DNA from: a bacterium
GTDB taxonomy: Bacteria; Chloroflexota; Chloroflexia; Thermomicrobiales; UBA6265
Direction: 5' to 3'
Length of the DNA stretch: 5,169 nucleotides
Assembly (NCBI GenBank): GCA_029977305.1
Contig: JAPOLF010000148.1
Location: 1-5,169, forward strand
Shown here: in pieces, positions 1 to 4,890 of the stretch
Layout: every line of letters starts with the position of its first letter
Numbering within the stretch: the first letter of the stretch is position 1
Notes under the pieces: generated by a model
Told to the model about the DNA's origin: nothing
Databases searched by the model: none
Seen by the model: the letters and a program-made list of their open reading frames with translations, nothing else
Made by a program: the position numbers and the translations under genes

Positions 1-716
1 ATCTTGTCCTCGGGGACGTCGTAGGCGATGTGCTCGATGGTGGACTCGTCCTCGGGGCCGGAGACAACCGCGACGGTGACCGGGTCGATGAGGTGCTTGT
101 GGGCGGTGGTGGCGACCCAGTCGGGCAGCGTGGCGGAGAACATCGCCGTCTGCCGATCAGGCGAGGTGCGGGCGATGATGCGCTCGACGTCGGGGGCGAA
201 GCCGCGGTCCAGCATCTCGTCGGCCTCGTCGAGGACGAGGAAGCGGACGCGATTGAGCCAGAGGGCGCCTTGATTGAGCAAATCGAGGACGCGCCCCGGG
301 GTGCCGACGACGACATGCGCCCCCTTCTTCAGCGCGAGGCGCTGCGGCCCGACGCCGACGCCGCCGAAGATGGTGACGACGCTGAGGTGCTTCGGGGCGG
401 CGAGCGTCTGGAGGACATTCGCCACCTGCAGCGCGAGTTCGCGCGTGGGCACGAGGACGAGGACCTGCACGTCGCGCAGGCGGGGTTCGGCGAATTCGAT
501 GGCGGGGATGCCGAAGGCAAGGGTCTTGCCGGAGCCGGTCTTGGCTTGGCCGACGACGTCGCGCCCCTCGAGGAGGATCGGCAGGGCCTGCGCTTGGATC
601 GGGGTGGGACTGGTGATGCCCTGCGCGGCAAGTGCGTCGAGGGACCCTCGGCTGATGGGCATCGAGGAGAAGGACGCCGGCGCGGCGTCGACGGGGATTT
701 CGGTTGTGGTGGTCAC
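1..716 (-). CDS. DEAD-box ATP-dependent RNA helicase (N-terminal part, cut by window edge)
   Basis: ATP-dependent RNA helicase of superfamily 2. Such enzymes remodel RNA duplexes in ribosome assembly, mRNA decay or cold adaptation. Reading the minus strand from GTG 716 gives 238 uninterrupted codons that leave the window. The RecA1 motifs occur in order: Q motif (TPIQ, Gln41, with upstream Phe16), motif I AKTGSGKT (58-65), Ia PTREL (90-94), GG (118-119), Ib TPGR (139-142), motif II DEAD (163-166) and motif III SAT (194-196). The visible part ends at the linker to RecA2, so the second RecA domain and any C-terminal tail are missing. The GTG start is chosen because GAGG (722-725) lies 5 nt upstream; Met19 is the first ATG and would cut into the conserved N-terminal region. 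A structured leader precedes it. The family is certain, but the subfamily (RhlE, CsdA/DeaD, CshA) cannot be set without the C terminus. Confidence 0.96.
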   Translation of the reverse strand, partial: MTTTTEIPVDAAPASFSSMPISRGSLDALAAQGITSPTPIQAQALPILLEGRDVVGQAKTGSGKTLAFGIPAIEFAEPRLRDVQVLVLVPTRELALQVANVLQTLAAPKHLSVVTIFGGVGVGPQRLALKKGAHVVVGTPGRVLDLLNQGALWLNRVRFLVLDEADEMLDRGFAPDVERIIARTSPDRQTAMFSATLPDWVATTAHKHLIDPVTVAVVSGPEDESTIEHIAYDVPEDK

Positions 717-928
717 TCGTACCTCAGTTCATCGCGCAGTGCACAGCAAGCATGATCGGGAAACGGCCGAGCCGGTCAGTACGGCACGACCGCCCCTGCA
801 CTGCGCGAGCACCTGGGGATGAAAGGCGTACTGTCGCGCGGGCGATGCCGCGCAGTCCGATGTGCACACAGCGTACCACACGCGGGACGTGCCAACGGAT
901 TTGCATGCGTGAGCACGCAGGCGACGGG
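717..928 (-). promoter_or_regulatory. Helicase leader / intergenic region with long-range inverted repeat
   Basis: This non-coding stretch lies between the CoA-transferase stop and the helicase start, and should hold the helicase promoter and 5' UTR. On the minus strand it contains a perfect 12-bp inverted repeat, TCGCGCAGTGCA (797-808) pairing with TGCACTGCGCGA (732-743) across a 53-nt loop. An inner 5-bp stem, CGGTC with GACCG, lies inside that loop. The outer stem ends 6 nt before the GAGG ribosome binding site, so folding would sit within the ribosome footprint. A weak extended -10-like TGGTACGCT reads leftward with its hexamer at 870-875, without a convincing -35. The inverted repeat is directly visible; its role as an RNA structure is inferred. 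Confidence 0.5.
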
Positions 929-2149
929 TCACTCGCCGGCGGATTGGGCACCCCCGGAGGCGAGGACGGCGTCGATCTCCGCGGGGGTATAGCCGAGTTC
1001 GGCGAGGATCTCGCGGGTCTGCTGGCCGAGCACCGGGGGGGCGATCCGGGCTTCGACGGGTTCGTTGTCGAAGTGGTAGGGGGCGCCGGAGACGGTGATC
1101 TTGCCGGCGACAGGATGGTCGATCTCATGGAGGAGGTGCTGGGCGGCGACTTGGGGATCGGTGAGCACGTCGTCGATGCCTTGGATGGGGCCGCAGGGGA
1201 CGGAGGCGGTGTCAAGGCGGGAGACGATCTCGTCGCGCGTGAGGCGATCGAGGGCGGGCTGGATGGCGAGGTAGACCTCGGCTTTGTTCTGGACGCGCTG
1301 GGCGTTGGTCTTGAAGTGCGGGACGGCCTTCACCTCGGGGCAGTCGATAGCGTCGCAGAAGCGCTCGAACATGGCGTCATTGCCGACGGCGATGTTCACG
1401 AAACCGTCTTTGCAGGCGAAGGTGTCGTACGGGACGATCATCGGGTGGGCGTTGCCGATACGGGTCGGGGCGACGCCAGTGGCGAGGAATCCACCGGCTT
1501 GGTACGTGAGCATGGCGACTTGGCCGCCGAGCATGGAGGTGTCAACGACGCAGCCCTCGCCGGTGGTGGCGCGGCGATAGAGGGCGGCGGCAATGCCATA
1601 GGCGGCGAACATGCCGGCACCGATGTCGGCGATGGGCACCCCAAAGCGGGTGGGCGGTCCGTCGTTGTGGCCGGTGATGGACATCATGCCGCTCATGCCT
1701 TGGACGATGAGGTCATAGGCGACGCGATTGAAATCGGGGCCGAACTGCCCGAAGCCGCTGATGGTGGCGAAGATGATTTTGGGATTGCGGGCGCGAACAG
1801 CCTCGGGGCCGAAACCGAGGCGGGTGAGTGTGCCGGGGGAGAAGTTCTCGACGAGGACGTCAGAGGATTCGATGAGGCGCCAGAGGGCGGTTTGGCCTTC
1901 CGGGTGCTTGAGATCGAGGGCGATGGAGCGCTTGTTGCGGTTGACGGACATGAAGTAGACGGATTCGCCGTCGAGGAAAGGCGGACCCCAGGCACGGGTG
2001 TCATCGCCGCGGCCGGGGAGCTCGACCTTGATGACGTCGGCACCGAGGTCAGCGAGCATGAGGGTGCAGTAGGGGCCTGTCATGACGCGGGTGAGGTCCA
2101 CGACGCGCACGCCGGAAAGAGGAAGCGCGGCCGGAGTGGGTGCAGACAT
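929..2149 (-). CDS. Class III CoA-transferase (CaiB/Frc family)
   Basis: Moves coenzyme A between carboxylic acids through aspartyl-CoA thioester and anhydride intermediates; cytoplasmic. The 406-residue length is normal for the family. Visible hallmarks are the N-terminal block GVRVVDLTRVMTGPYC (13-28) followed by ADLGADVIKVE (33-43), NRNKRSIALDL (70-80), VENFSPGTLTRLGFG (100-114) and the block around ATISGFGQFGP (128-138). The probable nucleophile is Asp175 in PIADIGAGM, which matches the catalytic Asp of formyl-CoA transferase. The start is ATG 2149, with a strong AAGGAG (2157-2162) 7 nt upstream. The substrate cannot be read from sequence: the family includes formyl-, carnitine-, succinyl-, mesaconyl- and benzylsuccinyl-CoA transferases as well as racemases. 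No acyl-CoA dehydrogenase or hydratase lies beside it. It is transcribed divergently from the MerR gene, so the two may share control DNA. Confidence 0.93.
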   Translation of the reverse strand: MSAPTPAALPLSGVRVVDLTRVMTGPYCTLMLADLGADVIKVELPGRGDDTRAWGPPFLDGESVYFMSVNRNKRSIALDLKHPEGQTALWRLIESSDVLVENFSPGTLTRLGFGPEAVRARNPKIIFATISGFGQFGPDFNRVAYDLIVQGMSGMMSITGHNDGPPTRFGVPIADIGAGMFAAYGIAAALYRRATTGEGCVVDTSMLGGQVAMLTYQAGGFLATGVAPTRIGNAHPMIVPYDTFACKDGFVNIAVGNDAMFERFCDAIDCPEVKAVPHFKTNAQRVQNKAEVYLAIQPALDRLTRDEIVSRLDTASVPCGPIQGIDDVLTDPQVAAQHLLHEIDHPVAGKITVSGAPYHFDNEPVEARIAPPVLGQQTREILAELGYTPAEIDAVLASGGAQSAGE

Positions 2150-2224
2150 GCGGGGGCTCCTTGGTGCCGCGCCGGGTTGACGGGCGAGGTTGCGATTTGT
2201 GTCAGGAAGGGATTTTGCCAGATT

Positions 2225-2256
2225 TTGGCGCGGAAATCGCTATCTTGGCGCGGAAA
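2225..2256. repeat. Two direct repeats TTGGCGCGGAAA upstream of the CoA-transferase
   Basis: An exact 12-bp direct repeat, TTGGCGCGGAAA, occurs at 2225-2236 and 2245-2256, a 20-bp period (about two helical turns). Read toward the CoA-transferase it is TTTCCGCGCCAA. A shorter GATTTTG repeat occurs at 2211 and 2221. The position, 75-107 bp upstream of the CoA-transferase start and 35-66 bp upstream of the MerR -35 box, fits a transcription-factor site. No clear sigma70 promoter for the CoA-transferase was found around it. The repeats are certain; operator function is inferred. Confidence 0.5.
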
Positions 2257-2275
2257 ACGGGGTGATCCGATGACA

Positions 2276-2287
2276 GTGTCGCGACAC
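2276..2287. promoter_or_regulatory. 12-bp perfect palindrome, candidate operator
   Basis: GTGTCGCGACAC is a perfect 12-bp palindrome ending 3 bp before the -35 box of the MerR promoter. It lies between two TGACAG copies (2271-2276 and 2292-2297, 21 bp apart). Dimeric regulators, including MerR proteins, bind inverted repeats, so this is a candidate site for MerR itself or for another factor acting on the divergent pair. No binding evidence is available from sequence. Confidence 0.4.
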
Positions 2288-2290
2288 CTC

Positions 2291-2319
2291 TTGACAGCGT
2301 GACGTTGCACTGTTACGAT
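2291..2319 (+). promoter_or_regulatory. Sigma70-type promoter of the MerR gene
   Basis: A consensus -35 TTGACA (2291-2296) is separated by exactly 17 bp from TACGAT (2314-2319), which matches the -10 consensus at 4 of 6 positions. Transcription would begin near 2326, just upstream of GGAGG (2331-2335) and GTG 2344, giving a leader of about 18 nt. The 17-bp spacer is normal, unlike the 19-20 bp spacers of classical MerR-activated promoters. This promoter should therefore work without MerR-type DNA untwisting, and the overlapping repeats would more likely repress it. Confidence 0.7.
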
Positions 2320-2343
2320 GCTGTCACGATGGAGGACCGGAAC

Positions 2344-3081
2344 GTGAGCAACGACTCTTCGGCACGTGATCAGCGCCTGAGCTTGGCAGAGCTCGTGGAC
2401 GCCGCCGGGGTGACGGTGCGGACGGTTCGGTACTACATCGCCGAGGGACTGCTGCCGGCGCCGCGAGGAACCGGACCCTCGAGTTTCTACACCCGGGACC
2501 ATCTGGATCGGCTCACGCTGATCAGCCGGCTGAAGGATGGGTACCTGCCGCTGAAGGAGATCAAGCGGCGGCTCTCGGGGGTGGATGAGGCGGAGGTGCG
2601 TCGTCTCCTGACGTTGCCGGACGCCGAACTCCTGAATCCGGAGACGTGGCCGCACGTCGAGGAGGAGGAGGAGCTGCTCCAGTCGAACGCGGCCCGTTCG
2701 TATCTGGAGGACATGGCGCCGATGCTTTCGGCGCCAAAGCGGCGCAAGCGTCCGAACCAGACATGGGATGCGGACGAGGCGCCCATCTACGAAGAGGTTG
2801 CTATCGCATCCGCGGCGCCTCCGTTTCTCGATTCCCATCGAGTGATGCAGAGCCTGGCGATAGAGGACGAAGAAACGAATCCGGCGACGATGCGTTTTCA
2901 AAGAGCTTCGGCGTCTCAGACTCGAAGCAACCATCTGGAGGAGCTCGAGGCCGAGCCCACCTCCTGGGTACACCTCCCAATCGGGGATGGGTTCGAGTTT
3001 CACATCCGGCAGGACCTGTACCTCCGGATCCGGGCTGACATCGATTCGTTGGTGCGACTGGCACGCAAACTGATTCGGTAG
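2344..3081 (+). CDS. MerR-family transcriptional regulator
   Basis: A DNA-binding regulator of 245 residues. The N-terminal MerR winged helix-turn-helix spans about residues 12-80: LSLAELVDAAGVTVRTVRYY, then the wing with EGLLPAP and SSFYTRDHLDRL, then LPLKEIKRRL. A Glu-rich patch (VEEEEEL, 105-111) and a variable, probably disordered linker (about 130-205) follow. The C-terminal block SWVHLPIGDGFEFH, ending DSLVRLARKLIR, looks like a small separate domain. No cysteine is present, so thiol or Cys-coordinated metal sensing as in MerR, CueR or SoxR is unlikely, and no B12 or multidrug-binding domain is recognisable. GTG 2344 is preferred because GGAGG (2331-2335) is 8 nt upstream; an earlier in-frame GTG at 2299 lies inside the promoter, and ATG 2329 has no Shine-Dalgarno. 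It lies 131 bp upstream of the VWA gene in the same direction, which suggests that gene as a target. Confidence 0.9.
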   Translation: MSNDSSARDQRLSLAELVDAAGVTVRTVRYYIAEGLLPAPRGTGPSSFYTRDHLDRLTLISRLKDGYLPLKEIKRRLSGVDEAEVRRLLTLPDAELLNPETWPHVEEEEELLQSNAARSYLEDMAPMLSAPKRRKRPNQTWDADEAPIYEEVAIASAAPPFLDSHRVMQSLAIEDEETNPATMRFQRASASQTRSNHLEELEAEPTSWVHLPIGDGFEFHIRQDLYLRIRADIDSLVRLARKLIR

Positions 3082-3105
3082 AGACCGCAACCGACCATCA
3101 CACTC

Positions 3106-3133
3106 ATGCATCGGAATCGATATAACCATGCAT
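3106..3133. promoter_or_regulatory. Paired ATGCAT palindromes around a TATAAC -10-like box
   Basis: CATGCAT occurs at 3105-3111 and 3127-3133, with ATGCAT centres 22 bp apart. Between them lie the short inverted repeat ATCG-GAAT-CGAT (3110-3121) and TATAAC (3121-3126), a 5-of-6 match to the -10 consensus. A poor -35 candidate, ATCACA (3097-3102), gives an 18-bp spacer. A weak -35 with a symmetric site over the core is what an activator-dependent promoter could look like, and the MerR protein encoded just upstream is the obvious candidate. The motifs are visible; promoter activity and MerR control are inferred. Confidence 0.45.
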
Positions 3134-3134
3134 T

Positions 3135-3157
3135 CGCGTTCGCGATCGGCGAGCGCG
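3135..3157 (+). other. Stem-loop in the VWA gene leader
   Basis: CGCGTTCGC (3135-3143) pairs with GCGAGCGCG (3149-3157) over a GATCG loop, a 9-bp stem with one G-U pair. If transcription starts about 7 nt after the TATAAC box, the stem would lie at the very 5' end of the mRNA, where such structures can protect against decay. A second short stem, GCGGTG/CACCGC (3155-3167), overlaps its 3' arm, so the two cannot form together. No U-tract follows, so it is not an intrinsic terminator. Confidence 0.4.
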
Positions 3158-3212
3158 GTGGCACCGCCGTCACGCCAACGCGACGGCCAGCAAAGGAGAT
3201 CAATTCACCACC

Positions 3213-4559
3213 ATGACCACTTCTGACAAGACCCCCACTCCCCCATCCGACCGCCCGGTGGTGAGCACCGGAAACTGGCTGCGGCCGGTGACCGCACATG
3301 GCGACGAGGCGGCGCTGCTGATCCGCGTCTTCGGCGAGGAATCGACCGAGGCGACGAAGCGGGCGAGCGTCGATGCCGCGTTCGTGATCGATCGCTCCGG
3401 CTCCATGAGCGGCAATCCCCTGCGGCTGGCGACGCATGCGGTGGACCACGCCTGCGGACATCTGAAGGACCAGGACCGCGCGGCGGTGGTGACCTTCGAC
3501 AATGACATCGAGGTGATCCACGAGTTCGCCAAGATGACTTCGGCGGCGAAGCAGTCGGTGCGCCTGGCGCTCTCGCAAGTGGTGCCGGGGGGCAGCACGT
3601 TCCTCGCCGGTGGGTGGCAGGCTGGGGCGGAGCAGATCGCCCATGCCCGACCGCTGCCCGATCAGGCGGCCCGGCCGCAGCGCGTGATCCTCCTGAGTGA
3701 CGGGCACGCGAATGTCGGGATGAGCGACCCGGGAAGTCTGTCGCAAGTGGTTGCCGGGCTGCGTCAGCGCGGGATCGTGACGACAACGATCGGCGTCGGT
3801 GTCGGATATGACCATGTGCTGATGTCGGCGATGGCTGAGGCCGGCGGCGGCAACCACTTCTTCGTGGCGGACGCCAACGAGCTCAAGGCGATCTTCGAGC
3901 AGGAGCTGCAGGAGACGCTGAAGGTGGTGGCGCGCGGCACCACGGTGACGCTGACGGTGCCCGAGGGCGTCCACGCCTGGCCGCAGACCGGATTCCCGGC
4001 GCATCGGGTCGGCAAGACCTGGACGATCGAGATCGGCGATGTGCCGGCTGGGGATGTGCTCGACATCGTGTTCGTGCTGCAGCTGCAGCCGGGATTCGCT
4101 GAGGCGCAGTACTCGCTGGGGGTGCGCGTCGACTGGACCAGCGCGACTGACGGCACGATCGACAGCGAGGTGCTGGCATTGCCTGCCATTCGCGTCGGGA
4201 CAGCTGAGGAGGTCGCGGCGGCGCCACTGGATCCGCTGGTGGCGGAGCGCACCGCGATCCAGCGAGCTGCGGTGGCTCGCCGACAGGCGCTGGAGCACCA
4301 CCGGGCCGGGCGCTATGAGGAAGCAACGGCCTCAATGGACGACGCGATGGTGATGTTCGACCTGGCGCCAGCGTCCGACGAGGTGATCTTTGAGCGCAGG
4401 TTGTACCGCGACACGAAGGCCAGTCTCGCCGGCCCCATGTCGTCCGAAGACCTGAAGAGCGCCTACCAGTACGACTCCGAGGCGCGCCGGGGGCGGGGCG
4501 CGAAGAAGTCGCGGGGGGCGGGCCGGTCGTCGTCGACCAAGCCCGACGGTCAGCAGTAA
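3213..4559 (+). CDS. Cytoplasmic VWA domain protein with intact MIDAS
   Basis: A 448-residue protein whose VWA domain (about 52-235) should bind a divalent metal and a partner protein. The MIDAS is complete: D60-x-S62-x-S64 (DRSGSMSG), Thr129 in GGSTF and Asp163 in LLSDGHANVG. After it come a beta-rich region (about 238-328, starting VVARGTTVTLTVPEGV), a helical segment with TPR-like character (about 342-385, including HHRAGRYEEATASMDDA) and a basic, probably disordered tail (425-448, RRGRGAKKSRGAGRSS). There is no signal peptide or membrane helix, so it likely acts in the cytoplasm, unlike pilus or adhesin VWA proteins. ATG 3213 is the only plausible start, but the nearest Shine-Dalgarno, AAAGGAG (3192-3198), is 14 nt away, longer than usual. 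It follows the MerR gene and is probably regulated by it. No MoxR ATPase, kinase or phosphatase partner is visible, so its exact role is unknown. Confidence 0.92.
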   Translation: MTTSDKTPTPPSDRPVVSTGNWLRPVTAHGDEAALLIRVFGEESTEATKRASVDAAFVIDRSGSMSGNPLRLATHAVDHACGHLKDQDRAAVVTFDNDIEVIHEFAKMTSAAKQSVRLALSQVVPGGSTFLAGGWQAGAEQIAHARPLPDQAARPQRVILLSDGHANVGMSDPGSLSQVVAGLRQRGIVTTTIGVGVGYDHVLMSAMAEAGGGNHFFVADANELKAIFEQELQETLKVVARGTTVTLTVPEGVHAWPQTGFPAHRVGKTWTIEIGDVPAGDVLDIVFVLQLQPGFAEAQYSLGVRVDWTSATDGTIDSEVLALPAIRVGTAEEVAAAPLDPLVAERTAIQRAAVARRQALEHHRAGRYEEATASMDDAMVMFDLAPASDEVIFERRLYRDTKASLAGPMSSEDLKSAYQYDSEARRGRGAKKSRGAGRSSSTKPDGQQ

Positions 4560-4568
4560 GACCCGCAT

Positions 4569-4601
4569 GGGACGCGGACGGCATCGGGTCGTCCGTGTCC
4601 C
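4569..4601 (+). terminator. 12-bp hairpin after the VWA gene, terminator-like without U-tract
   Basis: GGGACGCGGACG (4569-4580) pairs with CGTCCGTGTCCC (4590-4601) over a 9-nt loop: 11 Watson-Crick pairs plus one G-U, starting 10 nt after the VWA stop. The following bases are C-rich rather than U-rich, so this is not a classical intrinsic terminator. It may act as a weak or U-less terminator or as a 3'-end stabiliser that lowers expression of the small genes downstream. The structure is well supported by sequence; its role is uncertain. Confidence 0.5.
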
Positions 4602-4612
4602 CCACCCCGTCG

Positions 4613-4636
4613 AAGGAATGCAGAAAGGAATGCACC
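4613..4636 (+). repeat. Tandem 12-bp duplication carrying Shine-Dalgarno and ATG
   Basis: AAGGAATGCA occurs at 4613-4622 and again at 4625-4634, a 12-bp tandem repeat just upstream of the excalibur gene. Each unit holds a Shine-Dalgarno-like AAGGA overlapping an ATG (4618 and 4630). Because 12 is a multiple of three, both ATGs are in frame with the ATG at 4642. The duplication makes the true start ambiguous and may raise ribosome recruitment. Confidence 0.55.
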
Positions 4637-4641
4637 ACATC

Positions 4642-4872
4642 ATGACGAAGACTGTTGTTTTGGCATTGGCGTTGGCACTCACCGGGATCACGATGGCCGG
4701 CTCGGCGCGCGAGGCGAGTGCCTGGGGCGATGTCGATTGCGCGAACTTCGCGACGCACGAAGACGCACAGGCCTTCTTCATCCAGAACGGGGGTCCGTGG
4801 TCGGATCCGTATTGGCTGGATGCAGACGACGACGGGATCGCGTGCGAATTGCTGCCGAGCTACAGCTGGTAG
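4642..4872 (+). CDS. Small secreted protein with excalibur calcium-binding domain
   Basis: A 76-residue exported protein. Residues 1-27 form a Sec-type signal peptide: a short basic start (MTKT), the hydrophobic core VVLALALALTGITMAG, then cleavage probably after ASA (25-27). The mature part is essentially one excalibur domain: DVDCANFATHEDAQAFF (30-46), GGPWSDP (50-56) and the loop D60-x-D62-x-D64-G65-x-x-C68-E69, with Cys33 and Cys68 able to form a disulfide. The family is predicted to bind calcium outside the cell, often attached to extracellular nucleases or surface proteins; here it stands alone. ATG 4642 is chosen because it begins the signal peptide directly and has AAAGGA 12 nt upstream. 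ATGs at 4630 and 4618 are in frame and cannot be excluded. An ATG at 4567 overlaps the upstream hairpin and is unlikely. The next gene starts 18 nt after the stop, so they probably share an mRNA. Confidence 0.88.
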   Translation: MTKTVVLALALALTGITMAGSAREASAWGDVDCANFATHEDAQAFFIQNGGPWSDPYWLDADDDGIACELLPSYSW

Positions 4873-4890
4873 CAGCGGGGAGGGAGTTCC

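Noticed and set aside
30..755. 241-codon plus-strand open frame opposite the helicase
   Set aside because: The opposite strand has all RecA1 motifs of a DEAD-box helicase; this frame is its shadow.
879..896. TTGGCACG on the minus strand, resembling a sigma54 -24 element
   Set aside because: The -12 element (TTGC at the proper spacing) is missing; the sequence there is GCGTG.
906..919. TGCGTG-AG-CACGCA hairpin downstream of the CoA-transferase stop
   Set aside because: It has a 2-nt central gap, a short stem and no U-tract; too weak to call as a terminator.
729..932. 67-codon minus-strand upstream ORF ending just before the helicase start
   Set aside because: The composition is not protein-like (many Arg, Cys, Ser), it has no ribosome binding site, and it overlaps the CoA-transferase stop. 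It is more simply part of the helicase leader.
2225..2256. Similarity of TTTCCGCGCCAA repeats to eukaryotic E2F sites
   Set aside because: E2F factors do not occur in bacteria and the neighbouring genes are clearly bacterial; the resemblance is coincidental.
704..2302. 532-codon plus-strand open frame opposite the CoA-transferase
   Set aside because: It is the antisense frame of a gene with clear family motifs. Its translation is biased to Gly, Asp, Glu and Val with no recognisable domain, as expected from high third-position GC.
2299..2343. Longer MerR start at GTG 2299
   Set aside because: It falls between the -35 and -10 boxes of the likely promoter and has no Shine-Dalgarno; GTG 2344 has GGAGG at good spacing.
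3000..4301. 433-codon minus-strand open frame opposite the VWA gene
   Set aside because: It is Arg/His/Leu-rich, has no domain, and lies opposite a gene with an intact MIDAS and correct codon bias.
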